DNA of 47,481 bases from Bacilli bacterium (GCA_900755065.1 CAAEFC010000023.1:1-47481); one strand, 5' to 3'; positions 1 through 9,103 are shown, counted from the first letter of the stretch. Notes: a model not told the origin generated them from the letters alone. Translations and numbers: made by a program.

Positions 1-1889
1 AGTTTGCCGGGAAAGAAGGATACTTTTATTTCATCGCCCTGACGGTGGAGAATGTTCCTTCCGCCTCTTACGATACGGACATCTCCGTTACTCCTTTCGT
101 CGAAATCGACGGCTCTTCCCTGTACGGGACGGAAAAGATCGTTTCGGTCGGTCAGTTCTTGAAGACGGAAGCGGTTCTTCCGGTTCTGACGGAGAAAACC
201 AAAGTCGACGGAGCCGGCGTGATGATCTATTTCGACAATTCGGTACTGTCGTTGACTTCGGCTGAGGAGGTCTCCTCGATTGATCTTACCGTGAGCGGAA
301 AAGTTTCCGGAAGCGAAGAACCGGATGCAACGCTTTCGGTAACCGGTTCGCAGATCGACAGCATCGTGGCGTCCGAAGCGAGACTGTACATCATTCTGAA
401 TAAGGGATTCAGCGCGGGGGATAACTACACGCATCTTATCGACGCGCGTCTGACGATCGGAAACACCGTTTATACTTCTGAATTGGAATTCGTCGGCAAC
501 GTTCTGACGAAACTGAACGGAAAGGCTACCCGTACGGATGCACCGAAGGATTTGATCGCGTCGTTTGACGCGACGGCCAAAGAGATGAACGTAGCGTGGA
601 CGAATCCGGATACGTACGATTCGATTCAGGTCGAATTGGTAAAAGACGGAACCACTTTATTCACGACGAACGCGGCGGGATCTTCGCTGACGATCGCAGA
701 AACTGACCTTTCGACCGGTACATTTGAAACAGGGAATTACATCGTCCGGATTGCCGCGATCAACGGCGATCTGATTTCGGATGTCGTGAGCGCGTCGGTC
801 GTCGTAGGCGAATTGGCAAGCGCTTCGCTTCCGATCGTGACCGATGATTCCAAAACCAAAATCATCGGCGCCGGCGCGGCGATTTACTTCGACAACAGCG
901 AATTGGGATTAACAGGAAGCAATGTGGCCGACGCCACGCTGGATGTCACTTTCGAAGGGGTCGCCGATGAGGGAAGTTCCTTCTCCGCATACGCCACAGG
1001 AGGAGCGGCCGCGATTCAAGTCACGAATGCGCAGATCGATTCCATCACGGATGCGGAAGCGCGAATCTATCTGACTTTGAACGCGGGATTGCCGGATGCG
1101 AATCTGTATACGCACCGCTTCACGATCAGATTGACGATCGGGACGACCGAATACACATCGACCGTCGAGTTCTACAATAATGCGTTGAAATCGGTAGACG
1201 GACTTCCGACCAAAGCAGAAGCGCCGACGGATTTGACTGCGTCGTTTGACGCGACAGCCAAAGCGATGAACGTAGCGTGGACGAATCCGGATACGTATGA
1301 TTCTATTCGAGTCGAATTGGTGAAAGACGGAACCACTTTATTCGCGACGAACGCGACGGAATCTTCCCTGACGATTGCGGAAACGGATCTTTCGACCGGT
1401 GCATTTGAAACGGGAAATTACACGATCAAAGCGACGGCCGTATCCGGTGAATTGACATCCGAAACCGTGAGCGTTTCCGTCGTGGTCGGACAGTTAGAAG
1501 AATCCGCGCTGAACTTTGTCCTGGACAGCACCAAAACGAAAATAGCCGGCGCCGGCGTCTTCGTCTACTTCGACAACAGCGAAACGGGCATCACCGGCGC
1601 GAATGCTTCCGATGTCATCGTGGAGATCACGCTGACGGGAAGTTGCGACGCGGACAGTTCGTTCCAGACGTGGGTCAGCGGCGGCAGCGACGAACTGAAA
1701 CTCAGCGGATCGTACAATTTCCAGGATTACAGCGCAGACGGCAGTTCGGCCTGTCTCTACTTCACGATGGACAAAGGATTGCCGGACGATTCCAAATTCA
1801 CCCATACGTTCGACATCCGTTTTACGATCGGAAGCAAAATTTACAGCGGACAGATTCAGTTCTACAATAATTCGTTGATTTCCGAATAA
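1..1889 (+). CDS. Repetitive secreted-type protein with FN3-like modules (5' end outside window)
   Basis: The reading frame is open from base 3, so the true start lies before the window and a signal peptide cannot be judged. The visible part has three copies of a module beginning with a GAG(V/A)xxYFDNS-type motif (near nt 202, 860 and 1540), rich in beta-strand-forming, acidic and Ser/Thr residues. These are separated by two nearly identical FN3-like modules that start APxDL and contain AWTNPDTYDS. The period is 681 bp (227 residues). The chain ends at ISE with no LPxTG motif, membrane anchor or cell-wall-binding repeat. Such arrays are usually extracellular adhesin or glycan-binding stalks, but that role is inferred only from the architecture. 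A strong terminator follows at once. Reading frame certain, function unknown. Confidence 0.75.
   Translation, partial: FAGKEGYFYFIALTVENVPSASYDTDISVTPFVEIDGSSLYGTEKIVSVGQFLKTEAVLPVLTEKTKVDGAGVMIYFDNSVLSLTSAEEVSSIDLTVSGKVSGSEEPDATLSVTGSQIDSIVASEARLYIILNKGFSAGDNYTHLIDARLTIGNTVYTSELEFVGNVLTKLNGKATRTDAPKDLIASFDATAKEMNVAWTNPDTYDSIQVELVKDGTTLFTTNAAGSSLTIAETDLSTGTFETGNYIVRIAAINGDLISDVVSASVVVGELASASLPIVTDDSKTKIIGAGAAIYFDNSELGLTGSNVADATLDVTFEGVADEGSSFSAYATGGAAAIQVTNAQIDSITDAEARIYLTLNAGLPDANLYTHRFTIRLTIGTTEYTSTVEFYNNALKSVDGLPTKAEAPTDLTASFDATAKAMNVAWTNPDTYDSIRVELVKDGTTLFATNATESSLTIAETDLSTGAFETGNYTIKATAVSGELTSETVSVSVVVGQLEESALNFVLDSTKTKIAGAGVFVYFDNSETGITGANASDVIVEITLTGSCDADSSFQTWVSGGSDELKLSGSYNFQDYSADGSSACLYFTMDKGLPDDSKFTHTFDIRFTIGSKIYSGQIQFYNNSLISE
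540..809 (+). repeat. FN3-like coding repeat, copy 1
   Basis: First copy of an about 270-bp coding repeat, displaced by exactly 681 bp from copy 2. Long stretches match base for base, for example around the codons for AWTNPDTYDS, and differences are scattered single bases. This points to a recent tandem duplication inside the gene. Confidence 0.8.
1221..1490 (+). repeat. FN3-like coding repeat, copy 2
   Basis: Second copy of the repeat at 540-809, in the same reading frame. The high identity at DNA level, including synonymous sites, suggests ongoing expansion or contraction of repeat number. Confidence 0.8.
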
Positions 1890-1920
1890 AAAACAGGGCA
1901 TCTTCACCGATGCCCTTTTC
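1890..1920. terminator. Bidirectional intrinsic terminator
   Basis: Stem GGGCATC (1896-1902) and GATGCCC (1909-1915) with a 6-nt loop. It is followed by CTTTTC on the plus strand and by TGTTTTTTA on the minus strand, so it can end both the repetitive-protein gene and the convergent HD-domain gene. Confidence 0.85.
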
Positions 1921-1948
1921 GTTGCCCGCGCGTTTTGCTTCGGAGCGG

Positions 1949-2461
1949 TCAGGCGAGCCGGACTTTTGCATACAGCGATTGCCAGATTGACGGGTCCAGA
2001 CAGGGAATTCCAAGCGTTTCTTTCAAAGAAACGATCTTGTCGATGCGGCAGAGAAGGCGGGCTTCCCGACATTTCGGAAAATGAAAAAAAGTCAGAGGCC
2101 ACATATGCGACCGGATCATATTCCGTTCGATCGGATTCAGGGAAAAATACTTTTCCGCATTGTTCAGCGCGGTTTTCGGGTGAGTGAAACCGTGAAGTCC
2201 CTTTCTTCCGGAGACGGCCTTTCTTTCGTGCCAGTCGTAGAGAAAAAAGTCGTGGAGAAGCGCGCCGCGCGTCAAAGAGACGACGTCCGTTTTCCGTTTC
2301 TTCGACCCGATCAGATAGACGATGAAACTGACTTTGAGCGAATGTTCCAGCACGCTCGTATCGCCGTGATGGACGAATGCGTTCAGTTTTCGGAATTCGG
2401 GATGAAAAAGGATGTCTTCGACGATGAGAAGATAGTCTTCGATAAGCGTCCGGTCGATCAT
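1949..2461 (-). CDS. HD-domain metal-dependent phosphohydrolase
   Basis: A 170-residue cytosolic protein of the HD superfamily, whose members hydrolyse phosphomonoesters or cyclic nucleotides with a metal bound by His and Asp. Candidate ligands are H31/H32 in AFVHHG, H40 in LEHSLKV, the H70-D71 pair in ALLHDFFLYDW, and downstream histidines in HGFTHP and RSHMWP. The start at 2461 is chosen because GGAGG lies 6 nt upstream on the minus strand; an earlier in-frame codon at 2518 lacks this. Small stand-alone HD proteins of this layout are common in Bacillota and their substrate cannot be predicted. It stands alone, convergent with the repetitive-protein gene. Confidence 0.82.
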   Translation of the reverse strand: MIDRTLIEDYLLIVEDILFHPEFRKLNAFVHHGDTSVLEHSLKVSFIVYLIGSKKRKTDVVSLTRGALLHDFFLYDWHERKAVSGRKGLHGFTHPKTALNNAEKYFSLNPIERNMIRSHMWPLTFFHFPKCREARLLCRIDKIVSLKETLGIPCLDPSIWQSLYAKVRLA

Positions 2462-2564
2462 TTCGTTTCCTCCGATCTCATTCGAATCGATTATATCCTT
2501 CGCGCGGCGACCTTGCAAACAAATCGGAGAAATTGGTATTTTTTGACACCGGGAAGCCTTTTCC

Positions 2565-2593
2565 TTTACATAAAATGTTTTTGAACCTATAAT
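2565..2593 (+). promoter_or_regulatory. Sigma-A promoter of the small membrane protein gene
   Basis: TTTACA (2565-2570), 17-nt spacer, TATAAT (2588-2593). The -10 box overlaps an in-frame ATG at 2592, so translation must start later, at 2613. Confidence 0.8.
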
Positions 2594-2612
2594 GTTTTTG
2601 AGGGATGAGGGA

Positions 2613-3296
2613 ATGAAAATATCTTTGGCAGATCGCTTGGGAAACGTGAAAAAGGTCCGGGTAGGCTTTTCTTTCGTTCACTTTTTCACCGGGCCGCTTT
2701 ACTGCTGTTTCCGCCTGAAATTTTTTACGGCGCTGTTCGAGTGCCTTTACCTTTTTTATCTTCTTCCGATTCCGGGAATGAACGAAGTCGTCGCCCTGAT
2801 CCGGAAGATGACCTTTATTCCCGCGGAAATTCTCAATTACGCCGAAAGGATTCTTCTGCTCTTCCGTCTGGGAAGAAGCCATTACTATTTCGTCTTCGGC
2901 ATTTTCATCTGCCTGATTCTTCACACGGCGCTTTCTTTCCGGATCCGTTCGTCGGTCTGCAAACGGCTGATGAAGAAGAAGCAGTTGCTTCCTCTGGACG
3001 AGATCGATGCGCGTAAACTGATCAAATATCATGTTGCCGACGAAAACGTCAATCTGGCGGAAACCTTCGATATTCGTCAGTCGAATACCTACAAATCCGC
3101 GGAGGAAAACTGGTACGAAAACAATCAGAACCGCCTGAACCGGACGCCGTCTTTTGAAAACCGTTCGACGCTTTCCTTGACGGCGGAAGAAAGAAAAAAG
3201 ACGCGGATCGAGCAAGTGGAAAATTCGTACAGGCTGGGTCTCATCACCCGAAGCGAGTACGAGAAGAAAATGAAGTACATCAAAGAAAAGAAATAG
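2613..3296 (+). CDS. Membrane protein with C-terminal SHOCT-like segment
   Basis: Protein of 227 residues, not assigned to a named family. After a basic N-terminus there are hydrophobic segments at about residues 17-28, 38-55, 62-85 and a clear helix near 90-110 (YFVFGIFICLILHTALSF), so it is an integral membrane protein. A long charged cytosolic tail follows. The last 35 residues (RIEQVENSYRLGLI then TRSEYEKKMKYI) look like a SHOCT-type short helical motif, which often ends membrane proteins in Bacillota. The start at 2613 is preceded by GGGATGAGGG and lies about 13 nt after the expected transcription start; the earlier ATG falls in the promoter -10 box. Function unknown. Confidence 0.65.
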   Translation: MKISLADRLGNVKKVRVGFSFVHFFTGPLYCCFRLKFFTALFECLYLFYLLPIPGMNEVVALIRKMTFIPAEILNYAERILLLFRLGRSHYYFVFGIFICLILHTALSFRIRSSVCKRLMKKKQLLPLDEIDARKLIKYHVADENVNLAETFDIRQSNTYKSAEENWYENNQNRLNRTPSFENRSTLSLTAEERKKTRIEQVENSYRLGLITRSEYEKKMKYIKEKK

Positions 3297-3316
3297 TCGG
3301 GTTCGCCTGACTTTTT
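3295..3316 (+). terminator. Intrinsic terminator before ligA
   Basis: Stem AGTCGGG (3295-3301) and CCTGACT (3306-3312) with a TTCG tetraloop, then TTTTTC. It overlaps the stop codon of the membrane-protein gene. No separate ligA promoter was recognised downstream, so some read-through is likely. Confidence 0.75.
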
Positions 3317-3330
3317 CAAAAGGGGGAGCG

Positions 3331-5286
3331 ATGGATAAAGAAACGTATGACCGTCTGATTGACGACCTGATCCGATATTCCGAATCGTATTACAAGGCGA
3401 ATATCTCATTGATTTCCGACGAGCAGTTCGATCTGATGCTGAAACAGGCCGAACAGATCGAGAAGGAGCATCCTTCCTGGCTGCGCTTCGACTCGCCGAC
3501 TTTGTCTCCGGGCAGCGATCTGAGTTCCGCCGATGCCGGAAACGCGCATCGAAGACCGATGCTTTCGTTGGAAAACACCTATAATGAAGAAGATGTCGCC
3601 CGATGGTACCAGAAAATGAAGGAGTTCGTCGGCGCCGATCCCGAAGTCGTCGTCGAGTATAAATTCGACGGCAATTCGGCGGGTATTCGTTTTGCGCACG
3701 GAAAGGTCGTCAAGGCGCTGACAAGAGGCAACGGCGTGGTCGGCGAAGACATCACCGCGAATGTGAACGAGTTGGAAGATCTTTTTCGGGTCAAATCTTT
3801 TTTCTCCGGCGAATGTCGGGGAGAAATCATCATGCCGAAAGAAGAATTCGCCCGTCTCAACGTCGAGGGAAAATATGCCAACGCCAGGAATCTGGCTTCG
3901 GGAACGATCAAATTGCTCGACGTCGAGGAATTCCGGAAGCGAAAACTCTGGTTTTACGCCTATTGGCTGGAAGACTCCAAAAACCGAAAGCATTCGGAAG
4001 ACCTCGAACAGTTGAAGGAAGCGGGATTCCGGACGGGAAAATACTACTTGTGCCGGAATCTGGAAGAACTGCTGGACAGCATTCGCGAAATCGGAGAAAG
4101 CAAGGCCGATCTTCCGGTGGAGATCGACGGCGCGGTCATGAAACTGAATGAAAAACGATATTGGACGCAATTGGGAAGCACGGCGAAGTTTCCGCGTTAC
4201 GCCAAAGCCTACAAATACCATCAGGAAGTGGCGGAGACCCGCGTGATTTCCGTCGATTTTCAAGTCGGTCGCAGCGGGAAAATCACGCCGGTGGCTACTT
4301 TGGAACCGGTTTTCATCGACGGATCCACGGTGAGCCGCGCGACGCTGAACAACGTCGAATTCCTGAAACAGATCGATGTCCGCGTCGACGATTTCGTCTA
4401 CGTTCAGAAAGCCGCGGCGATCATTCCGCAGATCATCGGCATTCACCTGGAAAGACGCGATTTGCATTCGATGCCGCCGAAGATACCGGAAGTCTGCCCG
4501 GAATGCGCGCATCCGCTTGTCAAGGACGGAGATAAAGTCGATCTGTTCTGCCCGAACGAGGCCTGTCCGGGAAGAATCGTCGACAAGATTTCTTATTACA
4601 CGCACGTTCTGGAAATCGACGGATTCGGCGACGAAATCATCGAACGCCTGCACTATCTCCACTATCTGAATTCGATCGTCGATCTCTATCGGCTGAAAGA
4701 TCATCGGGAAGAACTGATCCTTCTCGAACGTTTCGGGGAAAAGAGCATCGACAAACTGCTGGCCAACATCGAAGAAAGCAAAGCGGCGCCCGGAGAAAAA
4801 CTTCTGGCGGCGCTGGGCATCAAAGGCATCGGCGTAAAGATCGCCAAAACGGTGATGGCTCACTATGCCGACATCGAAGAACTGGCCGCTTCTTCATTTG
4901 AAGAACTTTCCTCGATCGAGGGCATTGGCGACATCAAGGCTTCCGACATACAGAATGCCTTGCGGAGAGAGGAAAACGAAAAGATGCTGGCGGACCTGAT
5001 CGCCTTCGGCGTCAATACCAAGGCCGGCGTCCGTATCGAAACGGACAATGGTTCCGTGAAGGGACTTTCCTTCTGCATCACGGGCGCTTTGTCTTTGCCG
5101 CGAAAAGAATACGAAACGATCATCGAACGGAACGGCGGAAAGAACGTCTCGGGTGTGACGGGGAAGACCGCTTATCTGGTGACCAACGATCCCGATTCGG
5201 GAAGCACGAAAAACAAAAAAGCCCGCGAACTGGGCGTGAAAATCATCGACGAGGCAGGATTACGCGCGTTGTTGCACATGGATTAA
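3331..5286 (+). CDS. ligA: NAD-dependent DNA ligase LigA
   Basis: Seals 3'-OH/5'-phosphate nicks in replication and repair using NAD+ as adenylate donor. The 651-residue chain shows all family domains in order: N-terminal Ia NAD-binding region; adenylation domain with the active-site lysine K111 in EYKFDGNSAGIRF and the TRGNGVVGEDIT motif; OB fold; four-Cys zinc finger (CPECAHPL ... CPNEACPGR); helix-hairpin-helix repeats (LGIKGIGVKIA, IEGIGDIKA); and a C-terminal BRCT domain starting KGLSFCITG. It is slightly shorter than the usual 665-670 residues. The start is supported by AAAGGGGGAGCG just upstream. Its last bases overlap by 4 bp with the convergent membrane-protein gene. Confidence 0.97.
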   Translation: MDKETYDRLIDDLIRYSESYYKANISLISDEQFDLMLKQAEQIEKEHPSWLRFDSPTLSPGSDLSSADAGNAHRRPMLSLENTYNEEDVARWYQKMKEFVGADPEVVVEYKFDGNSAGIRFAHGKVVKALTRGNGVVGEDITANVNELEDLFRVKSFFSGECRGEIIMPKEEFARLNVEGKYANARNLASGTIKLLDVEEFRKRKLWFYAYWLEDSKNRKHSEDLEQLKEAGFRTGKYYLCRNLEELLDSIREIGESKADLPVEIDGAVMKLNEKRYWTQLGSTAKFPRYAKAYKYHQEVAETRVISVDFQVGRSGKITPVATLEPVFIDGSTVSRATLNNVEFLKQIDVRVDDFVYVQKAAAIIPQIIGIHLERRDLHSMPPKIPEVCPECAHPLVKDGDKVDLFCPNEACPGRIVDKISYYTHVLEIDGFGDEIIERLHYLHYLNSIVDLYRLKDHREELILLERFGEKSIDKLLANIEESKAAPGEKLLAALGIKGIGVKIAKTVMAHYADIEELAASSFEELSSIEGIGDIKASDIQNALRREENEKMLADLIAFGVNTKAGVRIETDNGSVKGLSFCITGALSLPRKEYETIIERNGGKNVSGVTGKTAYLVTNDPDSGSTKNKKARELGVKIIDEAGLRALLHMD

Positions 5287-6074
5287 GCGCGGATTTTATC
5301 TTGCACGTTTTCCTGCGGCGCGCGGAGGATTTCCGCGAGTTTTTCGATATCTTCGTCCGTCAACGGGGCGAGAAAAGCCTGCTTGGAATAAATGTGGTAG
5401 GTTTCCTGTCCGATCGTGGCGATCGCGATCAGACAGATCTTTTTGCCGATCAGGCGGATCGACGGATTGACGATGCCGCGTTTAATCCAGACGACCGGAT
5501 TGACGAAATGGACGACGGAGAGGAGTTTTCCCGAGAAATCGGTGATGTGTTTCGTCGTCTGAACGACCGGATTGCTATCGAGAGTCCGTTTCATGTTGAG
5601 AAGGGAAAGCAGTTGATTGATCTTGACTTTTTTCAGCGGGCGGAGCGTCACTTTGTTCAGAAGATCGTCCAGTTTTTCCAAAAGATATTCGTCTAACAGC
5701 ATCAGTTCTTTGACCGTCAGTTCGCCGATCGGGTGAGGGCTTTCCGGATAATACAGAGAGGCGATGCCTTCGATTAAATCCAGACAGATGCCCTTGAACG
5801 CGGAAAACTCGACGGAACGGTTTTCTTTCCGCTCGATCAGAAAGCGCTTCTCGGCTTTGGCGATCTCTTCTTTGACGAGTCGGGGATCGACTTTGTCATT
5901 TTGCGAATGCAGAATCACTTCTTGCTTTTTCAGGTAGATCAGAACCCAGAGGACATAGATCAGGACGATCAGGATCATGCCGGACAAAACGCCGGCGACA
6001 AAGGCGAGAACCGAAGCCAGATTGAACGTAAACTCGATGTTGAATAAGAACACGCGCACCACCTTGTCCTTCAT
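5283..6074 (-). CDS. Membrane-anchored protein of unknown function
   Basis: Protein of about 263 residues with a strong hydrophobic stretch near residues 20-50 (FVAGVLSGMILIVLIYVLWV) that forms one long or two short membrane segments. A mostly cytosolic, Lys/Glu- and Leu-rich helical region follows, then a second weaker hydrophobic segment (GKKICLIAIATIGQETYHIY) near the C-terminus. No catalytic motif was recognised. The start is uncertain: ATG at 6074 is used, but no good ribosome-binding site is visible, and a TTG at 6104 would add ten residues. It is convergent with ligA (4-bp overlap) and divergent from proS. Confidence 0.6.
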   Translation of the reverse strand: MKDKVVRVFLFNIEFTFNLASVLAFVAGVLSGMILIVLIYVLWVLIYLKKQEVILHSQNDKVDPRLVKEEIAKAEKRFLIERKENRSVEFSAFKGICLDLIEGIASLYYPESPHPIGELTVKELMLLDEYLLEKLDDLLNKVTLRPLKKVKINQLLSLLNMKRTLDSNPVVQTTKHITDFSGKLLSVVHFVNPVVWIKRGIVNPSIRLIGKKICLIAIATIGQETYHIYSKQAFLAPLTDEDIEKLAEILRAPQENVQDKIRA

Positions 6075-6126
6075 TCTATCATCAACGGAAACAAATTTGC
6101 ACAAAAAGAAAAGAATTGGCGGATTC

Positions 6127-6158
6127 TTGCATCACTTTTTCACAGACTGTGCTAGAAT
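6127..6158 (+). promoter_or_regulatory. Possible proS promoter (extended -10)
   Basis: TGCTAGAAT at 6150-6158 is an extended -10 element. TTGCAT at 6127-6132 is the only -35-like hexamer and lies 20 nt away, longer than ideal. It sits in the divergent interval upstream of proS. Confidence 0.45.
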
Positions 6159-6189
6159 AGAGCGTGTTTGAAAAGAGGAAGAATCAGGT

Positions 6190-7899
6190 ATGAAAGCAAG
6201 CAAGATGTTGATCGCTACGTTGAAAGAGACGCCGAACGAGGCGGTGATTTCCAGCCACGTTCTGCTTTTGCGCGCCGGCATGATCCGGAAACTGGTCGCG
6301 GGCGTGTACAATTATCTGCCTTTGGGACTCCGGGTGCTGAGCAAGGTCGAAGCGGTTATCCGCGAAGAAATGGATAAAAGCGGCGCGTTGGAGATGCTTT
6401 CCAGCGCGGTGCAACCGAAAGAACTCTGGGAAGAATCGGGGCGCTGGGGAAAATACGGGCCGGAACTGATTCGTTTCAATGACCGTCATGACCGGGAATT
6501 CTGTCTGGGACCGACGCACGAAGAAATCTTCACCGATCTGGTCCGGAACGTAGTGCGCTCGAAAAAGAATCTTCCTCTGAACATCTATCAGATTCAGACG
6601 AAATACCGCGACGAATTCCGTCCGCGCTTTGGTCTGATGCGCGGCAGAGAATTCATCATGAAGGACGCGTATTCGTTCGATCTCGACGAGGCCGGCCTGG
6701 ATGTTTCCTATCAGAATATGTACCGGGCTTATTCGGCGATTTTCGACCGTCTTCATCTGGATTATCAGGTCGTTCTCGCGGATACGGGCGCGATCGGAGG
6801 GAATGGTTCGCACCAGTTCATGGCGTTAAGCGACATCGGCGAGTCCAATATCGTCTATTGTTCTTGTTCCTACGCCGCCGATCAGGAAAAGGCCGATTCC
6901 CGTCCGGAACCGACCGGCGCGGAGGAAGAAAGGGGCGTGCTCGCGAAAACGATGACGCCCGGGAAAAAGACGATCGACGAGGTCAGTGCCTTTTTGAACG
7001 TCGAAAAAAAGCGGATTGCGAAAACGTTGGTCTACCGGGATCTGGCGCACGATCGCTTCGTCTTCGTCGTCGTTCTGGGACATCGCGAAGTCAATCCGAT
7101 TAAAGTCATCAACGCGTTAGGAATCGCCGAACACGAACTGATTCCGGCGACGGGCGAAGAAATCGCCGGCTTATCCTCGGTCGAAGGCTTTGTTTCGCCG
7201 GTCGGGATTTCCTCCGTTCAGGTGCTGATCGACGAAGAAGTCGCCGAAAGCAAGAATCTGGTGGTCGGAGGAAACGAAAAGGACGTTCACCTCGAAAACG
7301 CCTGCTATGGGCGCGATTTTACCGGCACGGTCGGTCAATTCCGCAAAGTGGTTGCCGGCGATCGCTGCCCGATCTGCGGTGCGCCGTTGAAAATGGAAAG
7401 AGGCATCGAAGTCGGTCAGATCTTCAAACTCGGAACCAAGTATTCCGAACCGATGAAATGCACGTATCAGGACGACGACGGAAAGGTGAAACCGATGGTG
7501 ATGGGCTGTTACGGCATCGGCATTACCCGCACGATCAGCGCGATCGTCGAACAGAATCACGACGAAAACGGCATGATCTGGCCGGTGAACGTCGCCCCCT
7601 ATCATCTTGTCATCGTGCCGGTGAGTTATCTCGACGAGATGAAAACGGTCGCCGACGAATTGTACGCGAAACTCGAAGCGATGCATCTGGAAGTCGTTCT
7701 GGACGATCGGAATTCCAAACTGGGATTCAAGTTGAAAGACTGGGATCTGATCGGCATTCCGTATCAGATCATCGTCGGGAAACGAGCGGGCGAGGGCTTT
7801 GTCGAATGGAAAGACCGGCGGACGAATCAGAAAACCGAACTGAGCCTGCAAGAGGCGCTTTCCAAAGCGGAAAAAGAGATTCTTCCTTACCTGAAATGA
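6190..7899 (+). CDS. proS: Prolyl-tRNA synthetase, bacterial type with editing insert
   Basis: Charges tRNA-Pro with proline in the cytosol. The 569-residue length and layout fit bacterial-type ProRS: class II catalytic core with motif 1 around GVYNYLPLGLRV, motif 2 in YRDEFRPRFGLMRGREF, and motif 3 in GCYGIGITRTISAI. The core is interrupted by the INS editing domain (about residues 225-405), which clears misacylated Ala-tRNA-Pro. The C-terminal anticodon-binding domain begins near APYHLVIVPV. The start is preceded by AAGAGGAAG. A small unknown gene and coaX follow in the same direction. Confidence 0.96.
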   Translation: MKASKMLIATLKETPNEAVISSHVLLLRAGMIRKLVAGVYNYLPLGLRVLSKVEAVIREEMDKSGALEMLSSAVQPKELWEESGRWGKYGPELIRFNDRHDREFCLGPTHEEIFTDLVRNVVRSKKNLPLNIYQIQTKYRDEFRPRFGLMRGREFIMKDAYSFDLDEAGLDVSYQNMYRAYSAIFDRLHLDYQVVLADTGAIGGNGSHQFMALSDIGESNIVYCSCSYAADQEKADSRPEPTGAEEERGVLAKTMTPGKKTIDEVSAFLNVEKKRIAKTLVYRDLAHDRFVFVVVLGHREVNPIKVINALGIAEHELIPATGEEIAGLSSVEGFVSPVGISSVQVLIDEEVAESKNLVVGGNEKDVHLENACYGRDFTGTVGQFRKVVAGDRCPICGAPLKMERGIEVGQIFKLGTKYSEPMKCTYQDDDGKVKPMVMGCYGIGITRTISAIVEQNHDENGMIWPVNVAPYHLVIVPVSYLDEMKTVADELYAKLEAMHLEVVLDDRNSKLGFKLKDWDLIGIPYQIIVGKRAGEGFVEWKDRRTNQKTELSLQEALSKAEKEILPYLK

Positions 7900-7936
7900 C
7901 AAATTCTCCCTTCGGGATCGGTTACACTGAACGTAT

Positions 7937-8272
7937 ATGAAACGACTGATCTTCATTTCCGAGAATTACCGCCTGAACGAAAAAGAATGGCAATGCTTTC
8001 TGAATCTGCTGAAAGAAACGGGACTGTTGAAAAGGCACTTGCCCTTTCTGGAAAAAGAAGTGGACGATTCCACTTTGTGGGACTGTCTCCGACAGAACGG
8101 GCAGGTCAAAGCGGAAAACGGTGCCTTTTGCTACCGGAACGCCTTTACCGGCGAAGAGACGCGGATCGTCCGGAAGCGCCGGGAATGGCTGATTGAAACC
8201 AATGTGAGCCGTTCCGCTCTGGAAAAATACTTTTATCGGCTGTCCGGGCAGTATTGCATCGTCGATATTTGA
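7937..8272 (+). CDS. Small hypothetical protein upstream of coaX
   Basis: A 111-residue soluble protein, basic and aromatic-rich, with no signal peptide, membrane segment or recognised motif. The reading frame has backbone-like composition and ends 18 nt before coaX, so it is probably cotranscribed with it. The ribosome-binding site is weak. Its C-terminal half (FTGEETRIVRKRREWLIE and on) looks like a small mixed alpha/beta domain, but no family is recognised. Confidence 0.55.
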   Translation: MKRLIFISENYRLNEKEWQCFLNLLKETGLLKRHLPFLEKEVDDSTLWDCLRQNGQVKAENGAFCYRNAFTGEETRIVRKRREWLIETNVSRSALEKYFYRLSGQYCIVDI

Positions 8273-8290
8273 ACAGAAAGGAAGTAAAAA

Positions 8291-9055
8291 ATGGTTTTGT
8301 TACTGGATTTAGGAAATACCAATCTCTATGCCGGAGTCTATTCCGAAGGAAAACTGGTCGCCGAATTCCGCAAGCACACCGACCTCTACCGGTCGAGCGA
8401 TGAATACGCGGAGATTCTCCGGTCGTTTCTGAATTTGAAAAAAATCGATATCGCTTCTTTGGAGGGGGCCGTCCTGTCCAGCGTCATTCCGTCTTTAAGC
8501 GCGACGTTGAAACGCGCGGCGGAAATGCTGATCGGCAAGGAATGCAAGGTCGTTTCCAAAAATCTGAAATCGGGACTGGCGATCCGGATCGACAATCCCG
8601 GAGAACTGGGGTCCGATCTGGTGGCCGACTGCATCGGCGCGCTGAAACGCTATTCTTCGCCGTGCATCATCGCCGATCTGGGAACGGCGAACAAATTGCT
8701 GGTCGTCGATCGAAACGGGGATTTCGTCGGCTGTACGATCGGCGTCGGCTTAAAAATCGGAATGAAGGCGTTGGCCAGCCATACCGCGCAGTTGATGGAC
8801 GTTTCGTTGGTTCCGCCGGCGAAAGTCATCGGGAAGAATTCGCCGGATTCGCTCAATTCCGGCGCCACGTATGGCACATGCTGTCTGTTGGAGGGAATGG
8901 CGAACAAGATCGAAAAGGAACTGGGCTATCCGTGCAGAAGGATTCTGACCGGAGGAAACGCCGCATTGATCAAAGACATCATCGATCCGTCCTTTCTTTA
9001 CGATCCGACGCTGATCCTCGAAGGCTTATATCAGATTTACCTGAAAAATAAATAG
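8291..9055 (+). CDS. coaX: Type III pantothenate kinase CoaX
   Basis: Phosphorylates pantothenate in the first step of coenzyme A synthesis. Typical length (254 residues) and motifs of the acetate/sugar kinase-Hsp70-actin fold: the N-terminal phosphate-binding LLDLGNTNLYAGVY, the DLVADCIGA segment holding a catalytic Asp, the IADLGTANKLLVVD phosphate-2 motif, and the C-terminal RILTGGNAALI. The start has AGAAAGGAAG upstream. The stop codon is inside the terminator hairpin. The convergent neighbour is an ECF-type vitamin importer subunit, which may supply its substrate (inference from position only). Confidence 0.95.
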   Translation: MVLLLDLGNTNLYAGVYSEGKLVAEFRKHTDLYRSSDEYAEILRSFLNLKKIDIASLEGAVLSSVIPSLSATLKRAAEMLIGKECKVVSKNLKSGLAIRIDNPGELGSDLVADCIGALKRYSSPCIIADLGTANKLLVVDRNGDFVGCTIGVGLKIGMKALASHTAQLMDVSLVPPAKVIGKNSPDSLNSGATYGTCCLLEGMANKIEKELGYPCRRILTGGNAALIKDIIDPSFLYDPTLILEGLYQIYLKNK

Positions 9056-9079
9056 GTTCCGGTTCGGAACCTATTTTTG
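9049..9079. terminator. Bidirectional terminator between coaX and the ECF S-component gene
   Basis: Ten-bp stem AATAGGTTCC (9051-9060) and GGAACCTATT (9066-9075) with a 5-nt loop. T-runs flank both sides, so it serves both convergent genes. It contains the coaX stop codon. Confidence 0.9.
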
Positions 9080-9103
9080 TCATCTTATCTGAGTGGTGTA
9101 AAG

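Noticed and set aside
2543..2548. TTGACA as a -35 box upstream of the small membrane protein gene
   Set aside because: It is 39 nt from the TATAAT at 2588; the TTTACA at 2565 has the correct 17-nt spacing.
3406..4863. Long open frame of 485 codons on the minus strand across ligA
   Set aside because: Antisense shadow of a clear ligA; Arg/Phe/Asp-rich low-information product, no ribosome-binding site. The same applies to minus-strand frames over glgB (33649-34914) and ileS (44715-46214).
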